Positions 1 to 11,576 of a stretch of 64,000 nucleotides of DNA are shown in pieces (within the stretch, counting starts at the first letter, position 1; the number at the start of each line of letters is the position of its first letter). The position numbers and the translations under genes are program-made. The notes beneath the pieces were generated by a model. That model was not told the DNA's origin, made no database searches, and worked only from the letters and a program-made list of their open reading frames with translations. Origin of the DNA: Microbacterium sediminis (GTDB taxonomy: Bacteria; Actinomycetota; Actinomycetes; Actinomycetales; Microbacteriaceae); NCBI RefSeq assembly GCF_004564075.1, contig NZ_CP038256.1, positions 124,001 through 188,000 on the forward strand. The letters are read 5' to 3'.

Positions 1-821
1 TGGGCCCAGTCGGCGTAGTCCGCGTGGCGGGTCTCGCCCATGATCATGAAGTTCGTCGTCACGGGGATGTCGGGGGTGATCCGGTTCAGGATCTCGCGCT
101 CGGCGATCAGGTGGTCCTTGAGCGCGTCGGACGAGAACCGCGCGAAGTCCAGCTGCTGCGTCGGGTTGGGGAACGCGTAGGAGCGGCGCGGGGGCCGGAT
201 CTCGTCGAAGGATCCGTACCGCTGCGACCAGAACGCCGTGCCCCACGCGTGGTTGAGCCGGTCGATGGTGCCGTAGCGCGCCTGGAGCCAGGCGCGGAAG
301 GCGCGCGCGGCGTCGTCGGAGTAGTCGTAGGCGTTGTGGCAGCCGAGCTCGTTGCTCACGTGCCACGCCACGATGCCGGGGTGATCGGCGTAGCGCTCCG
401 CGAGCTTCTCGACGAGCGCGAGCGCGTGGCGGCGGAACACCGGCGAGGTGGGGCGCCAGTGCTGGCGGCCGCCCGGCCAGACGGTGGCCCCGTCGGCCGT
501 CTGCGGCAGCACCTCGGGGTGCGCGGTGGTCAGCCACGGCGGGGGAGAGGCGGTGGCGGTGGCGAGATCCACGCCGATGCCGTTGGCGTGCAGCAGGTCG
601 ATGACCTCGTCGAGCCAGGCGAAGTCCCACCGATCCTCGGCCGGCTGCAGCGCGGCCCACGAGAAGATCGCCACCGAGACGACGTCGACCCCGGCCTGCT
701 TCATGAGGCGGATGTCCTCGTCCCACACCTCCCGCGGCCACTGCTCCGGGTTGTAGTCGGCGCCGTAGGAGATGCGTCGGGGGGTGCCGTGCGGGGTGCG
801 CAGCCAGCGGTGGTTCTGCAT
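1..821 (-). CDS. Beta-galactosidase, GH42 family (C-terminus outside window)
   Basis: Hydrolyses terminal beta-galactosides, probably in the cytoplasm after import by the adjacent ABC system. The visible 273 residues begin with an ATG at 821 and carry the GH42 A-domain opening YGADYNPEQWP (about residues 19-29). The acid/base glutamate lies in NELGC (Glu158). The nucleophile glutamate and the trimerisation and C-terminal domains lie beyond the edge; the family is usually about 650-700 residues. It is the last visible gene of a leftward operon (two permeases, binding protein, this enzyme), 71 bp after the binding-protein stop. The family call is firm; substrate preference is inferred from the galK/galT neighbours. 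Confidence 0.93.
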   Translation of the reverse strand, partial: MQNHRWLRTPHGTPRRISYGADYNPEQWPREVWDEDIRLMKQAGVDVVSVAIFSWAALQPAEDRWDFAWLDEVIDLLHANGIGVDLATATASPPPWLTTAHPEVLPQTADGATVWPGGRQHWRPTSPVFRRHALALVEKLAERYADHPGIVAWHVSNELGCHNAYDYSDDAARAFRAWLQARYGTIDRLNHAWGTAFWSQRYGSFDEIRPPRRSYAFPNPTQQLDFARFSSDALKDHLIAEREILNRITPDIPVTTNFMIMGETRHADYADWA

Positions 822-892
822 GCGGGAGGGACGTCCTTCGAGTCGTGAGGGGGAAGCGGGGGCGGGATCGGTCGACCCCGCCCCCACGGGGA

Positions 893-2209
893 TCATTCGA
901 CGGTGAAGCCCTGCTCGGTGCCGTAGTCCTCGAGCGTGGACTGCCAGGCGGCCAGGCCGTCGGCGATCGTCGTCCCGCCCAGGAACGCCTGGCCGACCGA
1001 GTCGCCGAACACCGTGTTGGCGTAGACCTGGAACGGCAGGTACTGCCAGCCCTCGACCACCGCGGCCGACGACTCCGAGAACACCTGGTTGGCCTGCTGG
1101 CCGCCGAAGTACTCGAACTCCTCGCTCAGGAACTCCTCCGACTCGAGGTCGGCGACGGTGGCCGGGAAGGCGCCGCCGTCGAGGCGGGTCTGCACGCCGT
1201 CGCCGGCGTTGGCGTACTCGATGAACTCGTAGGCAAGCTCCTTGTTCTCGGCGTCGGCGGGGATCGCCAGCGAGCTGCCGCCGTTCTCCGACGAGGTCAC
1301 CTCGCCCTCCTCCCACTGCGGCATGGGGGCCACGCGCCAGGCGCCGGCGCCGTCGGGGGCGCTGCCCTCGAGGTTGGCGGGCATCCACGCACCGATCGGC
1401 AGGGTCGCGATCGTGCCGTCGGACAGGCCGGCGAACCACTCGTCCGACCAGCCGGCGATCGGCGAGACGAGGCCCTCGTCGAGCATCGTCTGCCACACCT
1501 CGGCGTAGCGCTGGGCGCCCTCGTCGCCCGTGAGGTCGAAGCCGACCGTGGTCTCGTCGACCGTCCACGGGGTGCCGCCGGCCTGCCACATGATCGACGC
1601 GGCCAGGCCGGCGTCGCCCGAGTCGTTGGTGATGTAGACGTCCGGGTTGGCGGCGTGCAGGTCGCGCGCGGCCTGCAGGTACTCGTCCCAGGTGGTCGGC
1701 ACCTCGATGCCGTACTGGTCGAACACCTCCTTGTTGTAGAACAGCGCCATGGGGCCGGAGTCCATCGGCAGGCCGATGATCTGGTCGCCCGAGGTCACCG
1801 ACGACCACGGGCCGGGGGCGTAGGTGCCCTCGTACTCGTCGGCGCCGTACTCGGTGAGGTCCTGCAGCGCGCCCTGCAGCGCGTACTGCGGCAGCGCGTA
1901 GTACTCGACCTGGGCGACGTCGGGCAGGCCGGTGCCGGCCGTGATCGCGTTGGACAGTGCCGTGTACGAGTCGATGCCGGTGCCGACGTTGACGAGGTCG
2001 ACGGTGACCCCGGGGTTCTCGGCCTCGAAGTCGGCGACGACCTGCTCGAGCGTGGGCTCCCACGCCCAGACCGTGATCGTGCCGCCCTCCTCCAGGGCGT
2101 CGTCGGTGTCGGTGGCGCCGGCCGAGCAGGCGGCGAGGGAGAGCGAGGCCACGCCGGCGACGGCGGTGCCGATGAGGACGCGGCGCGTCCGTGGGGTGAT
2201 CCGGGTCAT
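893..2209 (-). CDS. Sugar ABC transporter substrate-binding lipoprotein
   Basis: Extracellular family-1 solute-binding protein, 438 residues, that delivers a sugar or oligosaccharide to the two permeases encoded upstream. The N-terminus is basic, then hydrophobic, then a lipobox LSLAAC with Cys28 as the expected lipidation site. An acidic linker follows and then a typical periplasmic-binding fold sequence with TVWAWEPT and many aromatic residues. The start is the ATG at 2209; the permease gene ends 33 bp upstream at 2243, so co-transcription is likely. No ATPase gene is nearby, as is usual for actinobacterial sugar importers that share one MsiK-type ATPase. A galactoside is the likely ligand, by inference from the GH42 and galK/galT genes. 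Confidence 0.93.
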   Translation of the reverse strand: MTRITPRTRRVLIGTAVAGVASLSLAACSAGATDTDDALEEGGTITVWAWEPTLEQVVADFEAENPGVTVDLVNVGTGIDSYTALSNAITAGTGLPDVAQVEYYALPQYALQGALQDLTEYGADEYEGTYAPGPWSSVTSGDQIIGLPMDSGPMALFYNKEVFDQYGIEVPTTWDEYLQAARDLHAANPDVYITNDSGDAGLAASIMWQAGGTPWTVDETTVGFDLTGDEGAQRYAEVWQTMLDEGLVSPIAGWSDEWFAGLSDGTIATLPIGAWMPANLEGSAPDGAGAWRVAPMPQWEEGEVTSSENGGSSLAIPADAENKELAYEFIEYANAGDGVQTRLDGGAFPATVADLESEEFLSEEFEYFGGQQANQVFSESSAAVVEGWQYLPFQVYANTVFGDSVGQAFLGGTTIADGLAAWQSTLEDYGTEQGFTVE

Positions 2210-2242
2210 GCGATTCTCACTTCTTTGTGTGGGTGGTGGGGG

Positions 2243-3154
2243 TCATTCCTTGACGGATCCGGCCGCGAGGCCGGACTGCCAGTACCGCTGCAGGAAGAGG
2301 AAGGCGATGATCAGCGGCACGATCGTGAGCAGCGATCCGGTCAGCACGAGATCGAAGATCGCGGTGCCGCCGGCCGTCGCCGCCTGCGCGTTCCACTGGT
2401 TCAGGCCGATGATGAGCGGGTACCAGTCGGGGTCGCGCAGCATGATGAGGGGCAGGAAGTAGTTGTTCCATGTGGCGACCATCGTGAACAGCAGCACGGT
2501 GACCATGCCGGGCGCGAGCAGCCGCAGCGCCACCTGCCAGAAGATGCGGAACTCGCCGGCGCCGTCGATCCGCGCCGCCTCCATCAGCTCGGTCGGCACG
2601 GCCTCGCTCGCGAACGTCCACATCAGGTAGAGGCCGAAGGGCGAGATGAGCGAGGGGATGATCACCGACCAGGGCGTGTTGGTGAGGCCCATCGAGCTGA
2701 ACATGAGGAACGTCGGCACCGCCAGCGCCGTGCCGGGCACCGCGACGGCGCCGATGACGACGGCGAACACCGCGCGCTTGCCCGCGAACTCGTACTTGGC
2801 CAGTGCGTAGCCGCCGAGCACGGCCAGCAGCGTGGCCCCGCCCGCGCCCACCACGACGTAGAGCAGCGTGTTGCCGAACCAGCGCAGGAAGATGCCGTCG
2901 TCGTAGGTCAGGGCGCGCGCGATGTTGTCGAACAGCGCGAACTCGTCGCCGAACCAGAGGCCGAAGGTCGAGAACAGATCGCTCTGGGTCTTGGAGGCGT
3001 TGATGAACAGCCAGATCAGCGGGATCAGCGAGTACACCAGCACGATCGCGGTGAGCACGGTGAGCGTGACGCTGCGGCGCGGGCGGTCGGTGGTGCCCAG
3101 GCGACGGCGGCGCGTGACCGACGGGGCGACGGTGAGCAGGCGGGTGGTCGTCAT
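2243..3154 (-). CDS. Carbohydrate ABC transporter permease, MalG type
   Basis: Inner-membrane subunit of the sugar importer, 303 residues, with six expected membrane helices beginning at VTLTVLTAIVLVYSLIPLIW. The cytoplasmic coupling helix (EAA loop) is visible as EAARIDGAGEFRIFWQVAL. I chose the ATG at 3154 because it starts 2 bp after the stop of the partner permease and gives the usual MalG length. The open frame continues upstream only as a shadow of that partner. It works with the MalF-type protein and the lipoprotein at 893-2209. Confidence 0.93.
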   Translation of the reverse strand: MTTTRLLTVAPSVTRRRRLGTTDRPRRSVTLTVLTAIVLVYSLIPLIWLFINASKTQSDLFSTFGLWFGDEFALFDNIARALTYDDGIFLRWFGNTLLYVVVGAGGATLLAVLGGYALAKYEFAGKRAVFAVVIGAVAVPGTALAVPTFLMFSSMGLTNTPWSVIIPSLISPFGLYLMWTFASEAVPTELMEAARIDGAGEFRIFWQVALRLLAPGMVTVLLFTMVATWNNYFLPLIMLRDPDWYPLIIGLNQWNAQAATAGGTAIFDLVLTGSLLTIVPLIIAFLFLQRYWQSGLAAGSVKE

Positions 3155-3156
3155 GA

Positions 3157-4095
3157 TCAGTCGGCCCTCCGCATGCCGCGCAGCTGCACGACGTAGGCGA
3201 TGACCATCGTGATCACGCCCATGATGATCGCCACGGTCGCCGAGTAGTTGAGCTGCTGGCCGGCGAACGCGAGGTTGTAGGCGTACAGGTTGGGCGTGAA
3301 CGACGTCGTGATCGCGTTGGGCGCGAGCGACTGCATGATGCTCGGCTCGTTGAACAGCTGGAAGCTGCCGATGATCGAGAAGATCGTGGCGACGACGAGG
3401 GATCCGCGGATGGCCGGCAGCTTGATGGCCCGGATGATGCGGAACTGGCTGGCCCCGTCGATCGCGGCGGCCTCGTACAGCGAGGTGGGGATCACGCGCA
3501 GCGCCGAGTAGAAGATGAGCATGTTGTAGCCCAGGAACTCCCAGGTCACGATGTTGCCGATCGAGGCGAGCACCAGGCTCGGCGACAGCAGATCGGGCAG
3601 CTGGATGCCGAGCAGGTCGTTGAGGTTGCCGACGAGGCCGAAGCGGGTGCCGTACATGAACCCCCACATGAGGGCCGCGACCACGGCGGGCACCGCGTAG
3701 GGCAGGAAGATCGACAGGCGGAAGAACCCGGTGCCGTACAGGCGGCCGCTGTCGAGCGCGAGGGCCACGAGCAGCGACAGGAACAGCATGATCGGCACCT
3801 GGATGAGCAGGAACAGGGCCACCCGCACCACGCCGGCCCAGAACGCGCCGTCGCCGAAGGCCGCGACGTAGTTCTCGAGGCCCACGAAGGCGTTGCCGCC
3901 CACGAGCTGGTTGCGGAACAGGCTCAGCCAGAGCGCGTAGACGATCGGCGCGATGAACACGAGGGCGAACACGACCGCGAAGGGCGCCAGGAAGGCCCAG
4001 CCGGTCCAGCGGCCGCCCGCGGCCCGCGCGCTCGAGGCGCGCCGCCCGGGCCGTGCCGGCCGGGGGATCGCGATCGGTGGTGACGTCGTCGTCAT
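3157..4095 (-). CDS. Carbohydrate ABC transporter permease, MalF type
   Basis: First gene of the leftward sugar-uptake operon, 312 residues. The N-terminus is Pro/Arg-rich and cytoplasmic, followed by the first membrane helix (GWAFLAPFAVVFALVFIAPI) and about five more. The EAA coupling motif is EAAAIDGASQFRIIRAIKL. The start is the ATG at 4095, 35 bp from a palindromic LacI-type operator at 4130-4145, so this gene is the promoter-proximal member and is probably repressed by the divergent LacI protein. It forms a heterodimer with the permease at 2243-3154. Confidence 0.93.
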   Translation of the reverse strand: MTTTSPPIAIPRPARPGRRASSARAAGGRWTGWAFLAPFAVVFALVFIAPIVYALWLSLFRNQLVGGNAFVGLENYVAAFGDGAFWAGVVRVALFLLIQVPIMLFLSLLVALALDSGRLYGTGFFRLSIFLPYAVPAVVAALMWGFMYGTRFGLVGNLNDLLGIQLPDLLSPSLVLASIGNIVTWEFLGYNMLIFYSALRVIPTSLYEAAAIDGASQFRIIRAIKLPAIRGSLVVATIFSIIGSFQLFNEPSIMQSLAPNAITTSFTPNLYAYNLAFAGQQLNYSATVAIIMGVITMVIAYVVQLRGMRRAD

Positions 4096-4129
4096 CGCTG
4101 CAGCTCGCCTCCTTGCGTGGATGCCGCGG

Positions 4130-4145
4130 ATGTTTACGCAAACAT
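4130..4145. promoter_or_regulatory. LacI-family operator between sugar operon and lacI gene
   Basis: The half-sites ATGTTT and AAACAT are perfect inverted repeats around the 4-bp centre ACGC. The core TTTACGCAAA differs by one base from the symmetric TTTACGTAAA form typical of LacI-family operators. It sits between the divergent permease gene (start 4095) and the regulator gene (start 4201), so one bound dimer could control both transcripts. Confidence 0.8.
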
Positions 4146-4200
4146 CACCACATTTCCGGAGCCGCCGCAACCTCCCGCGACGCGGTACGGTGATGCCACC

Positions 4201-5259
4201 ATGACTGAGAACCGCCCGGCGTCGCGCGAGAGCCGCCGCGTCTCGATGGCCGACGTCGCCGCGCGCGCGGGGGTCTCGATGCAGACCGTCTCGCGCGTCG
4301 CCAACGGCACGGCGGCCGTCGTCCCCGCGACGCGGCAGCGCGTGATCCGGGCGATGAACGAGCTGGGCTACCGGCCCAACAGTGCGGCGCGCGCGCTCAA
4401 GCTGGGCTCGTTCCGCACGCTCGGCGTGCTCTCGCACACCCTGTCTACGCTCGGCGACGTCCGCACGATCGAGGCGATCGCGCTGTCGGCCGCCGCCGAG
4501 GGCTACGCGACGACGCTCATTCCCGTGCACGCCACGAGCCAGGCCGGCGTGGACCGGGTGTTCTCGCGGCTGCAGGAGCTCACGGTCGACGCGCTCATCC
4601 TCAACATGGAGGCGCCGATGCTCGCGCACGCGGCCGAAATGCTGCCGCCCGGGGTGCCCGTCGTGTACATGGATCCCGACGTGGCCGAGGCGCAGGTGAT
4701 CGTCGACACGGATCAGGCCGGCGGCGGCCGCCTGGCGACCGAGCACCTGCTCGGGCTCGGGCACCGCACCGTGCACCACCTCGCCGGCCCCGAGACCTCC
4801 CGCCCGGCCGCGCGCCGCATCGAGGGGTGGCGCGCCGCGCTGCGCGACGCCGGCCGCGAGATCCCGCCGCTCGTGCGGGGCGACTGGAGCGTGGAGTCGG
4901 GCTATCTCGCCGGGCGGGAGCTGGCCCGCGACCCCGGGTGCACGGCCGTGTTCTGCGCGAACGACCAGATGGCCCTGGGCCTATACCGCGCCCTCGCCGA
5001 GGCGGGACGCCGCGTGCCGCACGACGTGAGCGTGGTCGGCTTCGACGACACCGCCGACGGCCGCGGCTACGCCCCGCCGCTGACCTCGGTGCACCAGGAC
5101 TTCGCCGACGTCGGCCACCGGTGCGTGGCCTCCGCGCTCGAGCTGGTGCGATCGGGGCCGCCGCCGGAGCCGCGCATCACGATCGTGCCCACGCAGCTCG
5201 TCGTGCGCGAGAGCACCGGCCCCGCTCCCGCCGAGACCTCGCGCCCCGCGCCGGCCTGA
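4201..5259 (+). CDS. LacI-family transcriptional regulator
   Basis: Cytoplasmic DNA-binding sugar sensor, 352 residues. The LacI helix-turn-helix and hinge are at residues 15-36 (MADVAARAGVSMQTVSRVANG), followed by a periplasmic-binding-like effector domain. That domain has the usual AVFCANDQMALGLYRAL and VSVVGFDDT signatures. The start at 4201 places the helix-turn-helix at the normal distance from the N-terminus; an upstream in-frame extension would run through the operator. It is divergent from the importer operon and probably binds the site at 4130-4145. The inducer is likely galactose or a galactoside (inference from context). Confidence 0.93.
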   Translation: MTENRPASRESRRVSMADVAARAGVSMQTVSRVANGTAAVVPATRQRVIRAMNELGYRPNSAARALKLGSFRTLGVLSHTLSTLGDVRTIEAIALSAAAEGYATTLIPVHATSQAGVDRVFSRLQELTVDALILNMEAPMLAHAAEMLPPGVPVVYMDPDVAEAQVIVDTDQAGGGRLATEHLLGLGHRTVHHLAGPETSRPAARRIEGWRAALRDAGREIPPLVRGDWSVESGYLAGRELARDPGCTAVFCANDQMALGLYRALAEAGRRVPHDVSVVGFDDTADGRGYAPPLTSVHQDFADVGHRCVASALELVRSGPPPEPRITIVPTQLVVRESTGPAPAETSRPAPA

Positions 5260-5279
5260 GGGCCGGCGGCCCGCCACGC

Positions 5280-5407
5280 GGGCGCGCTCGGTCGGACGTC
5301 CTGCCGCAGGGGCGCGCTCGGTCGGACGTGCTGCGCGCTGCGGAGGAGATCCGCGCCGCGGCGGCCGGATTCCGCGCGAGTCGGCCGCCGGAGCGCGGAT
5401 CTCCTCC
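5280..5407. repeat. Direct repeat plus large hairpin between lacI and galK
   Basis: A 20-bp direct repeat (GGGCGCGCTCGG followed by TCGGACGT) occurs at 5280-5299 and 5310-5329. Next is a long inverted repeat: GGAGGAGATCCGCGC at 5342-5356 pairs with GCGCGGATCTCCTCC at 5393-5407. An inner stem GGCGGCCG (5360-5367) pairs with CGGCCGCC (5382-5389). It lies between the convergent lacI and galK genes, so it may act as a bidirectional terminator. Its size and the added direct repeat look more like an interspersed palindromic element. Confidence 0.75.
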
Positions 5408-5485
5408 CCGAGGCGCGAAAGCTCCGACCGGGGGCCGCGCCACGTCGGACGAACCGCGGGGGTCCGGGCCTCCGGCGGGAGCGGG

Positions 5486-7848
<2,363 letters not shown>

Positions 7849-7886
7849 GCGGCGATCCTATCGAGGCGCCGCGCCCCGGTCGCGCG

Positions 7887-8600
7887 TCACCCCTCGATCT
7901 CGGGCGCGACCTTCTTCTCGAGCACCTCGATCGCGCCGTCGGAGAGCGCGATCAGCCCGTCGAGCTCCTCGCGCACCCGCTTGTACGCCACCTGCCGCTC
8001 GGCCGCCGTGGCGGAGGTGTCGACGGCGGTGCGCAGCAGCTGCTGTGCCCGCTCGAGCCGGCGGCGCTCCGCATCGGTGAAGCCGGTGTCGCGCACGCGG
8101 CGGGCGTTCTGCTCGGCGATGTCGAACGCGACCTCGAAGTCGTGCACGGCGTCGCGGTACTCGGCGAGCGTCTCGGCATCGATCCGCTCCTCGGCCGACG
8201 CCGGGCGCAGCCCGTCGGCGACCTTCTTGGCGCGCAGGAAGGCCGCCGTCAGCTCCTCGCGGCCGTCGCTCATGGTGGGGAAGGCGATGAGCTTGGCCAC
8301 GTCGAGCTCGTAGTCGAGCCAGCGGCGGGTGACCTCGTCGTGGGTCTCCATGAGGCGCTCCAGGCGCTGGGTCCGGCCGGCGCTGTCGGAGCGCTCGATG
8401 GCCTCGGGCGAGACGTCGGAGCCCGCCGCGATCGCCTTCGCGCGCGCCTTGGCTTCGATCGTCTCGAGCTTGCGGCGATGCTCCTGCTCGGCCTGCCGCT
8501 CGAACAGGCCGGTGACCGTGCCGATCACGCCGAAGGCCGCCCCGCCGACGGGGAACACGAGCCACCAGTAATCGCCGAGCCACGCCAGGATCTCGCCCAT
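7887..8600 (-). CDS. Membrane-anchored helical protein of unknown function
   Basis: A 237-residue protein I cannot name. One hydrophobic segment (residues about 11-33, YWWLVFPVGGAAFG) is followed by a long charged, Ala/Glu/Arg-rich region that looks almost entirely helical, with coiled-coil-like spacing (for example around HRRKLETIEAKARAKAIAAG). This suggests a single-span protein with a cytoplasmic helical domain. The start ATG at 8600 gives Met directly before the membrane segment. It lies 38 bp from galT on the same strand, but its function is probably unrelated. Confidence 0.75.
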   Translation of the reverse strand: MGEILAWLGDYWWLVFPVGGAAFGVIGTVTGLFERQAEQEHRRKLETIEAKARAKAIAAGSDVSPEAIERSDSAGRTQRLERLMETHDEVTRRWLDYELDVAKLIAFPTMSDGREELTAAFLRAKKVADGLRPASAEERIDAETLAEYRDAVHDFEVAFDIAEQNARRVRDTGFTDAERRRLERAQQLLRTAVDTSATAAERQVAYKRVREELDGLIALSDGAIEVLEKKVAPEIEG

Positions 8601-8667
8601 TCGCTCAGGCTAGTGGGCGGGCGCCGCGCGGCGCAGGCTCCGGAGCGCGGAAGCCGGGCGGCCGGGA

Positions 8668-8829
8668 TCAGCCGAACAGCAGGGCGAAGGCGCTCGCGCC
8701 GCCTCCGGTCACGAGCAGGGCGACGATCACGACCCACGCGACCGTGCGCACGCGACGGTTGCGGCGGTCGAGCGAGACCGAGGGCTCGTCGTCGTCGGGC
8801 TCGAGCTCGGAGTGGTTGATGAGCGTCAC
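8668..8829 (-). CDS. Small single-span membrane protein overlapping purL
   Basis: A 53-residue protein starting with GTG at 8829, which overlaps the purL stop by 4 bp (GTGA), so it is probably translated by coupling to purL. It has an acidic N-terminus ([10 protein letters not shown]), a basic stretch (DRRNRRVR) and one C-terminal hydrophobic helix ([11 protein letters not shown]). The basic residues before the helix predict a cytoplasmic N-terminus. No known domain is recognised. Confidence 0.7.
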   Translation of the reverse strand: MTLINHSELEPDDDEPSVSLDRRNRRVRTVAWVVIVALLVTGGGASAFALLFG

Positions 8830-11132
8830 ACGGGCTCCGCGACCGTCTCGCCGAAGTAGCGGGGCAGGGTCGAGGTCGACAGCTCGCGCAGCTCGGCGGC
8901 CGAGAACGTGAAGTAGTCCTGGATCTCCAGGTCGGGGACCGTGTCGGTCACGCCGATCCGCAGCACCGGGTAGTCGCGGCCGGCGCACAGGCCGCGGAAC
9001 TTCACGTCGTCCTCGCGCGGCACCGACACGAGCACGCGGCCCGTCGACTCCGAGAACAGCGCGGCCGCGGCGTCGACGCCGTCGCGCTCCATGAGCTCGG
9101 ACAGCCACACCCGGGCGCCCACGCCGAAGCGCGTCACGCACTCCGCGAGCGCCTGGGCGAGGCCGCCCTCGGACAGGTCGTGGGCGCTCGAGATGAGCCA
9201 CTCGTCGTTCGCGGCGCGCAGCAGCCCGGCCAGGCGCTTCTCGGCGTCGAGGTCGACGGCCGGCGGGCGCCCGCCGAGGTGACCGTGGATCACGTCGGCC
9301 CAGGCCGATCCGCTCAGCTCGGTGGCGGTCACGCCCAGCAGGTAGATGTTCTGGCCCGGGTCCTGCCAGCCGCTCGGCACGCGGCGCGAGACGTCGTCGA
9401 TCACGCCGAGCACGCCGACGACGGGCGTCGGGTGGATCGGGGTGTCGCCGGTCTGGTTGTAGAACGACACGTTGCCGCCCGTGACGGGCACGCCGAGGGT
9501 GAGGCAGGCGTCGGAGAGGCCCTCGACGGCCTGCGAGAACTGCCACATGACCTCGGGGTTCTCGGGCGAGCCGAAGTTGAGGCAGTCGGTCACCGCGGCG
9601 GGGGTCGCGCCGGTGACGGCGACGTTGCGGTAGGCCTCGGCGAGGGCCAGCTGCGCGCCCTGGTACGGGTCGAGCTGACAGTAGCGGCCGTTGGCGTCGG
9701 TGGCGATCGCGAAGCCCAGGCCGGACTCCTCGTCGACGCGGATCATGCCGGCGTCGTCGGGGAAGGACAGGGCCGTGTTGCCGAGCACGTAGTAGTCGTA
9801 CTGGTTGGTGATCCAGCTCGTGTCGGCCAGGTTCGGCGAGGCGACGAGCTTCGCGAACTGGTCCTTGAGGTCGGCGGGGTCGGTCGAGCGGGGCAGGGCC
9901 GAGGCGCTGTCCTCGCGCAGGGCGTCGATCCACGTCGGGTACGCGACGGGCCGCTCGTAGACGGGGCCGTCGACGGCGACGGTGGAGGGGTCGACGTCGA
10001 CGATCGTCTCGCCGTTCCACGTGATCACGAGGCGGCCGTCGCCGGTGACCTCGCCGAGCACGCTCGTCTCGACGTCCCACTTGCGCACGACCGCGAGGAA
10101 CGCGTCGAGCTTCTCGGGCGCGACGATCGCCATCATGCGCTCCTGCGACTCGCTCATGAGGATCTCCTCGGCGGTGAGCGAGGGGTCGCGCAGCAGCACG
10201 TTGGTGAGCTCGACGTTCATGCCCGATCCGCCGTTGGCGGCCAGCTCGCTTGTGGCGCACGAGATGCCGGCGGCGCCGAGGTCCTGGATCGCCTCGACGA
10301 GGTCGTTCTGGTACAGCTCCATGCAGCACTCGATGAGCACCTTCTCGGCGAACGGATCGCCCACCTGCACCGCGGGGCGCTTGGTGGGGCCGCCGTCGCT
10401 GAACGAGTCGGAGGCCAGGATCGACGCGCCGCCGATGCCGTCGCCGCCCGTGCGGGCGCCGAAGAGCACGACCTTGTTGCCGGCGCCGGTGGCGTTGGCG
10501 AGGCGGATGTCCTCGTGGCGCATGACGCCCACCGCGAGCGCGTTGACGAGCGGGTTGGCCTGGTAGGTGGCGTCGAACACCGTCTCGCCGCCGATGTTGG
10601 GCAGGCCCAGGCAGTTGCCGTAGCTCGAGATCCCCGAGACCACGCCGTGGACCACGCGCGCGGTGTCGGGGTGATCGATCGCGCCGAAGCGCAGCTGGTC
10701 CATGACCGCCACGGGCCGGGCGCCCATCGAGATGATGTCGCGGACGATGCCGCCCACGCCGGTCGCGGCGCCCTGGAACGGCTCGATGTAGCTGGGGTGG
10801 TTGTGCGACTCGACCTTGAAGGTCACCGCCCAGCCCTCGCCCACGTCGACCACGCCGGCGTTCTGGCCCATGCCGACCATGAGCTTCTCGGTCATCTCGG
10901 GCGAGACCTTCTTGCCGAACTGGCGCAGGTAGATCTTGCTCGACTTGTAGGAGCAGTGCTCCGACCACATCACCGAGTACATCGCCAGCTCGCCGCTGGT
11001 GGGGCGGCGGCCGAGGATCTCGCGGATTTTCGCGTACTCGTCCGGCTTGAGTCCGAGCGCCTCGAACGGCTGCTCCTTCTCCGGGGTGGCTGCGGCGTTG
11101 GCCACGGTGTCGACGACGTGTTCGGTGCTCAC
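8826..11132 (-). CDS. purL: Phosphoribosylformylglycinamidine synthase subunit PurL
   Basis: Converts FGAR to FGAM with ATP and ammonia in purine synthesis, acting with PurS and PurQ (not in the window). At 768 residues it is the small, PurS/PurQ-dependent type. Clear landmarks are [16 protein letters not shown] near the N-terminus, the ATP-site region [20 protein letters not shown], and [13 protein letters not shown] in the second half. The start is a GTG at 11132. The gene has its own likely promoter at 11173-11178 and is followed by a 53-residue membrane protein overlapping its stop. Confidence 0.97.
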   Translation of the reverse strand: MSTEHVVDTVANAAATPEKEQPFEALGLKPDEYAKIREILGRRPTSGELAMYSVMWSEHCSYKSSKIYLRQFGKKVSPEMTEKLMVGMGQNAGVVDVGEGWAVTFKVESHNHPSYIEPFQGAATGVGGIVRDIISMGARPVAVMDQLRFGAIDHPDTARVVHGVVSGISSYGNCLGLPNIGGETVFDATYQANPLVNALAVGVMRHEDIRLANATGAGNKVVLFGARTGGDGIGGASILASDSFSDGGPTKRPAVQVGDPFAEKVLIECCMELYQNDLVEAIQDLGAAGISCATSELAANGGSGMNVELTNVLLRDPSLTAEEILMSESQERMMAIVAPEKLDAFLAVVRKWDVETSVLGEVTGDGRLVITWNGETIVDVDPSTVAVDGPVYERPVAYPTWIDALREDSASALPRSTDPADLKDQFAKLVASPNLADTSWITNQYDYYVLGNTALSFPDDAGMIRVDEESGLGFAIATDANGRYCQLDPYQGAQLALAEAYRNVAVTGATPAAVTDCLNFGSPENPEVMWQFSQAVEGLSDACLTLGVPVTGGNVSFYNQTGDTPIHPTPVVGVLGVIDDVSRRVPSGWQDPGQNIYLLGVTATELSGSAWADVIHGHLGGRPPAVDLDAEKRLAGLLRAANDEWLISSAHDLSEGGLAQALAECVTRFGVGARVWLSELMERDGVDAAAALFSESTGRVLVSVPREDDVKFRGLCAGRDYPVLRIGVTDTVPDLEIQDYFTFSAAELRELSTSTLPRYFGETVAEPV

Positions 11133-11172
11133 GCGGAGGCGCTCCAGACTCGCGGAATGGCGGGATCACTCG

Positions 11173-11178
11173 ATTCTA
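11173..11178 (-). promoter_or_regulatory. purL: Probable -10 element of the purL promoter
   Basis: Read on the minus strand this is TAGAAT, one mismatch from TATAAT, 41 bp before the purL GTG. No convincing -35 hexamer is visible in the GC-rich sequence behind it. Confidence 0.45.
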
Positions 11179-11213
11179 GTTCGGCGGGCTGACGGGCCGG
11201 ACGCATCGGTGCG

Positions 11214-11576
11214 TCAGCGAATCTGGCGGATGCCCCGGCCGTCACCCCAGGCGCGGTCGGCGGTGAGGGCGTCGACTCCCAGCCGGTGAGACAGGGCGAT
11301 GCACAGTCGATCGGCCAAGGAGAGTCCGCGCCCGGGCGCCCAGAGTCCGGCGGCGTGCTCGGCGTCGACGAGGGTGACCGGCTCGACCTTCAGGTCGTAG
11401 CTGAGCAGCAGGGCGCGGGCCGTGCCCCAGTCGCCGCCGCGAGCCCGTACCTTCTGCGCGACCTCGGACCAGTTCACGGCGCTGATCGCGCTGCCCGCCA
11501 GCGCGGCCTCGACGGTGTCCGCGCCCTCTTCACCCTGCAGGAATGCCAGGATCGCGGAGGCGTCGACGACGGTCAC
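11214..11576 (-). CDS. VapC-type PIN-domain ribonuclease toxin
   Basis: Toxin of a VapBC pair, 120 residues, expected to be a metal-dependent endoribonuclease. PIN-domain acidic residues are visible at Asp5 (VVDASAIL), Glu38 (NWSEV), Asp89 (SLADRLCIAL) and Asp107 (TADRAW). The start is the GTG at 11576, overlapping the antitoxin stop by 4 bp, so translation is coupled. It lies between purL and an alcohol dehydrogenase, a typical scattered location for such modules. Confidence 0.9.
   Translation of the reverse strand: MTVVDASAILAFLQGEEGADTVEAALAGSAISAVNWSEVAQKVRARGGDWGTARALLLSYDLKVEPVTLVDAEHAAGLWAPGRGLSLADRLCIALSHRLGVDALTADRAWGDGRGIRQIR

Noticed and set aside
845..3196. 783-codon open frame on the plus strand over the sugar ABC genes
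   Set aside because: It is the antisense shadow of the binding protein and permease; its translation is Arg/Val/Gly-rich with no family character, as in many other long antisense frames in this GC range.
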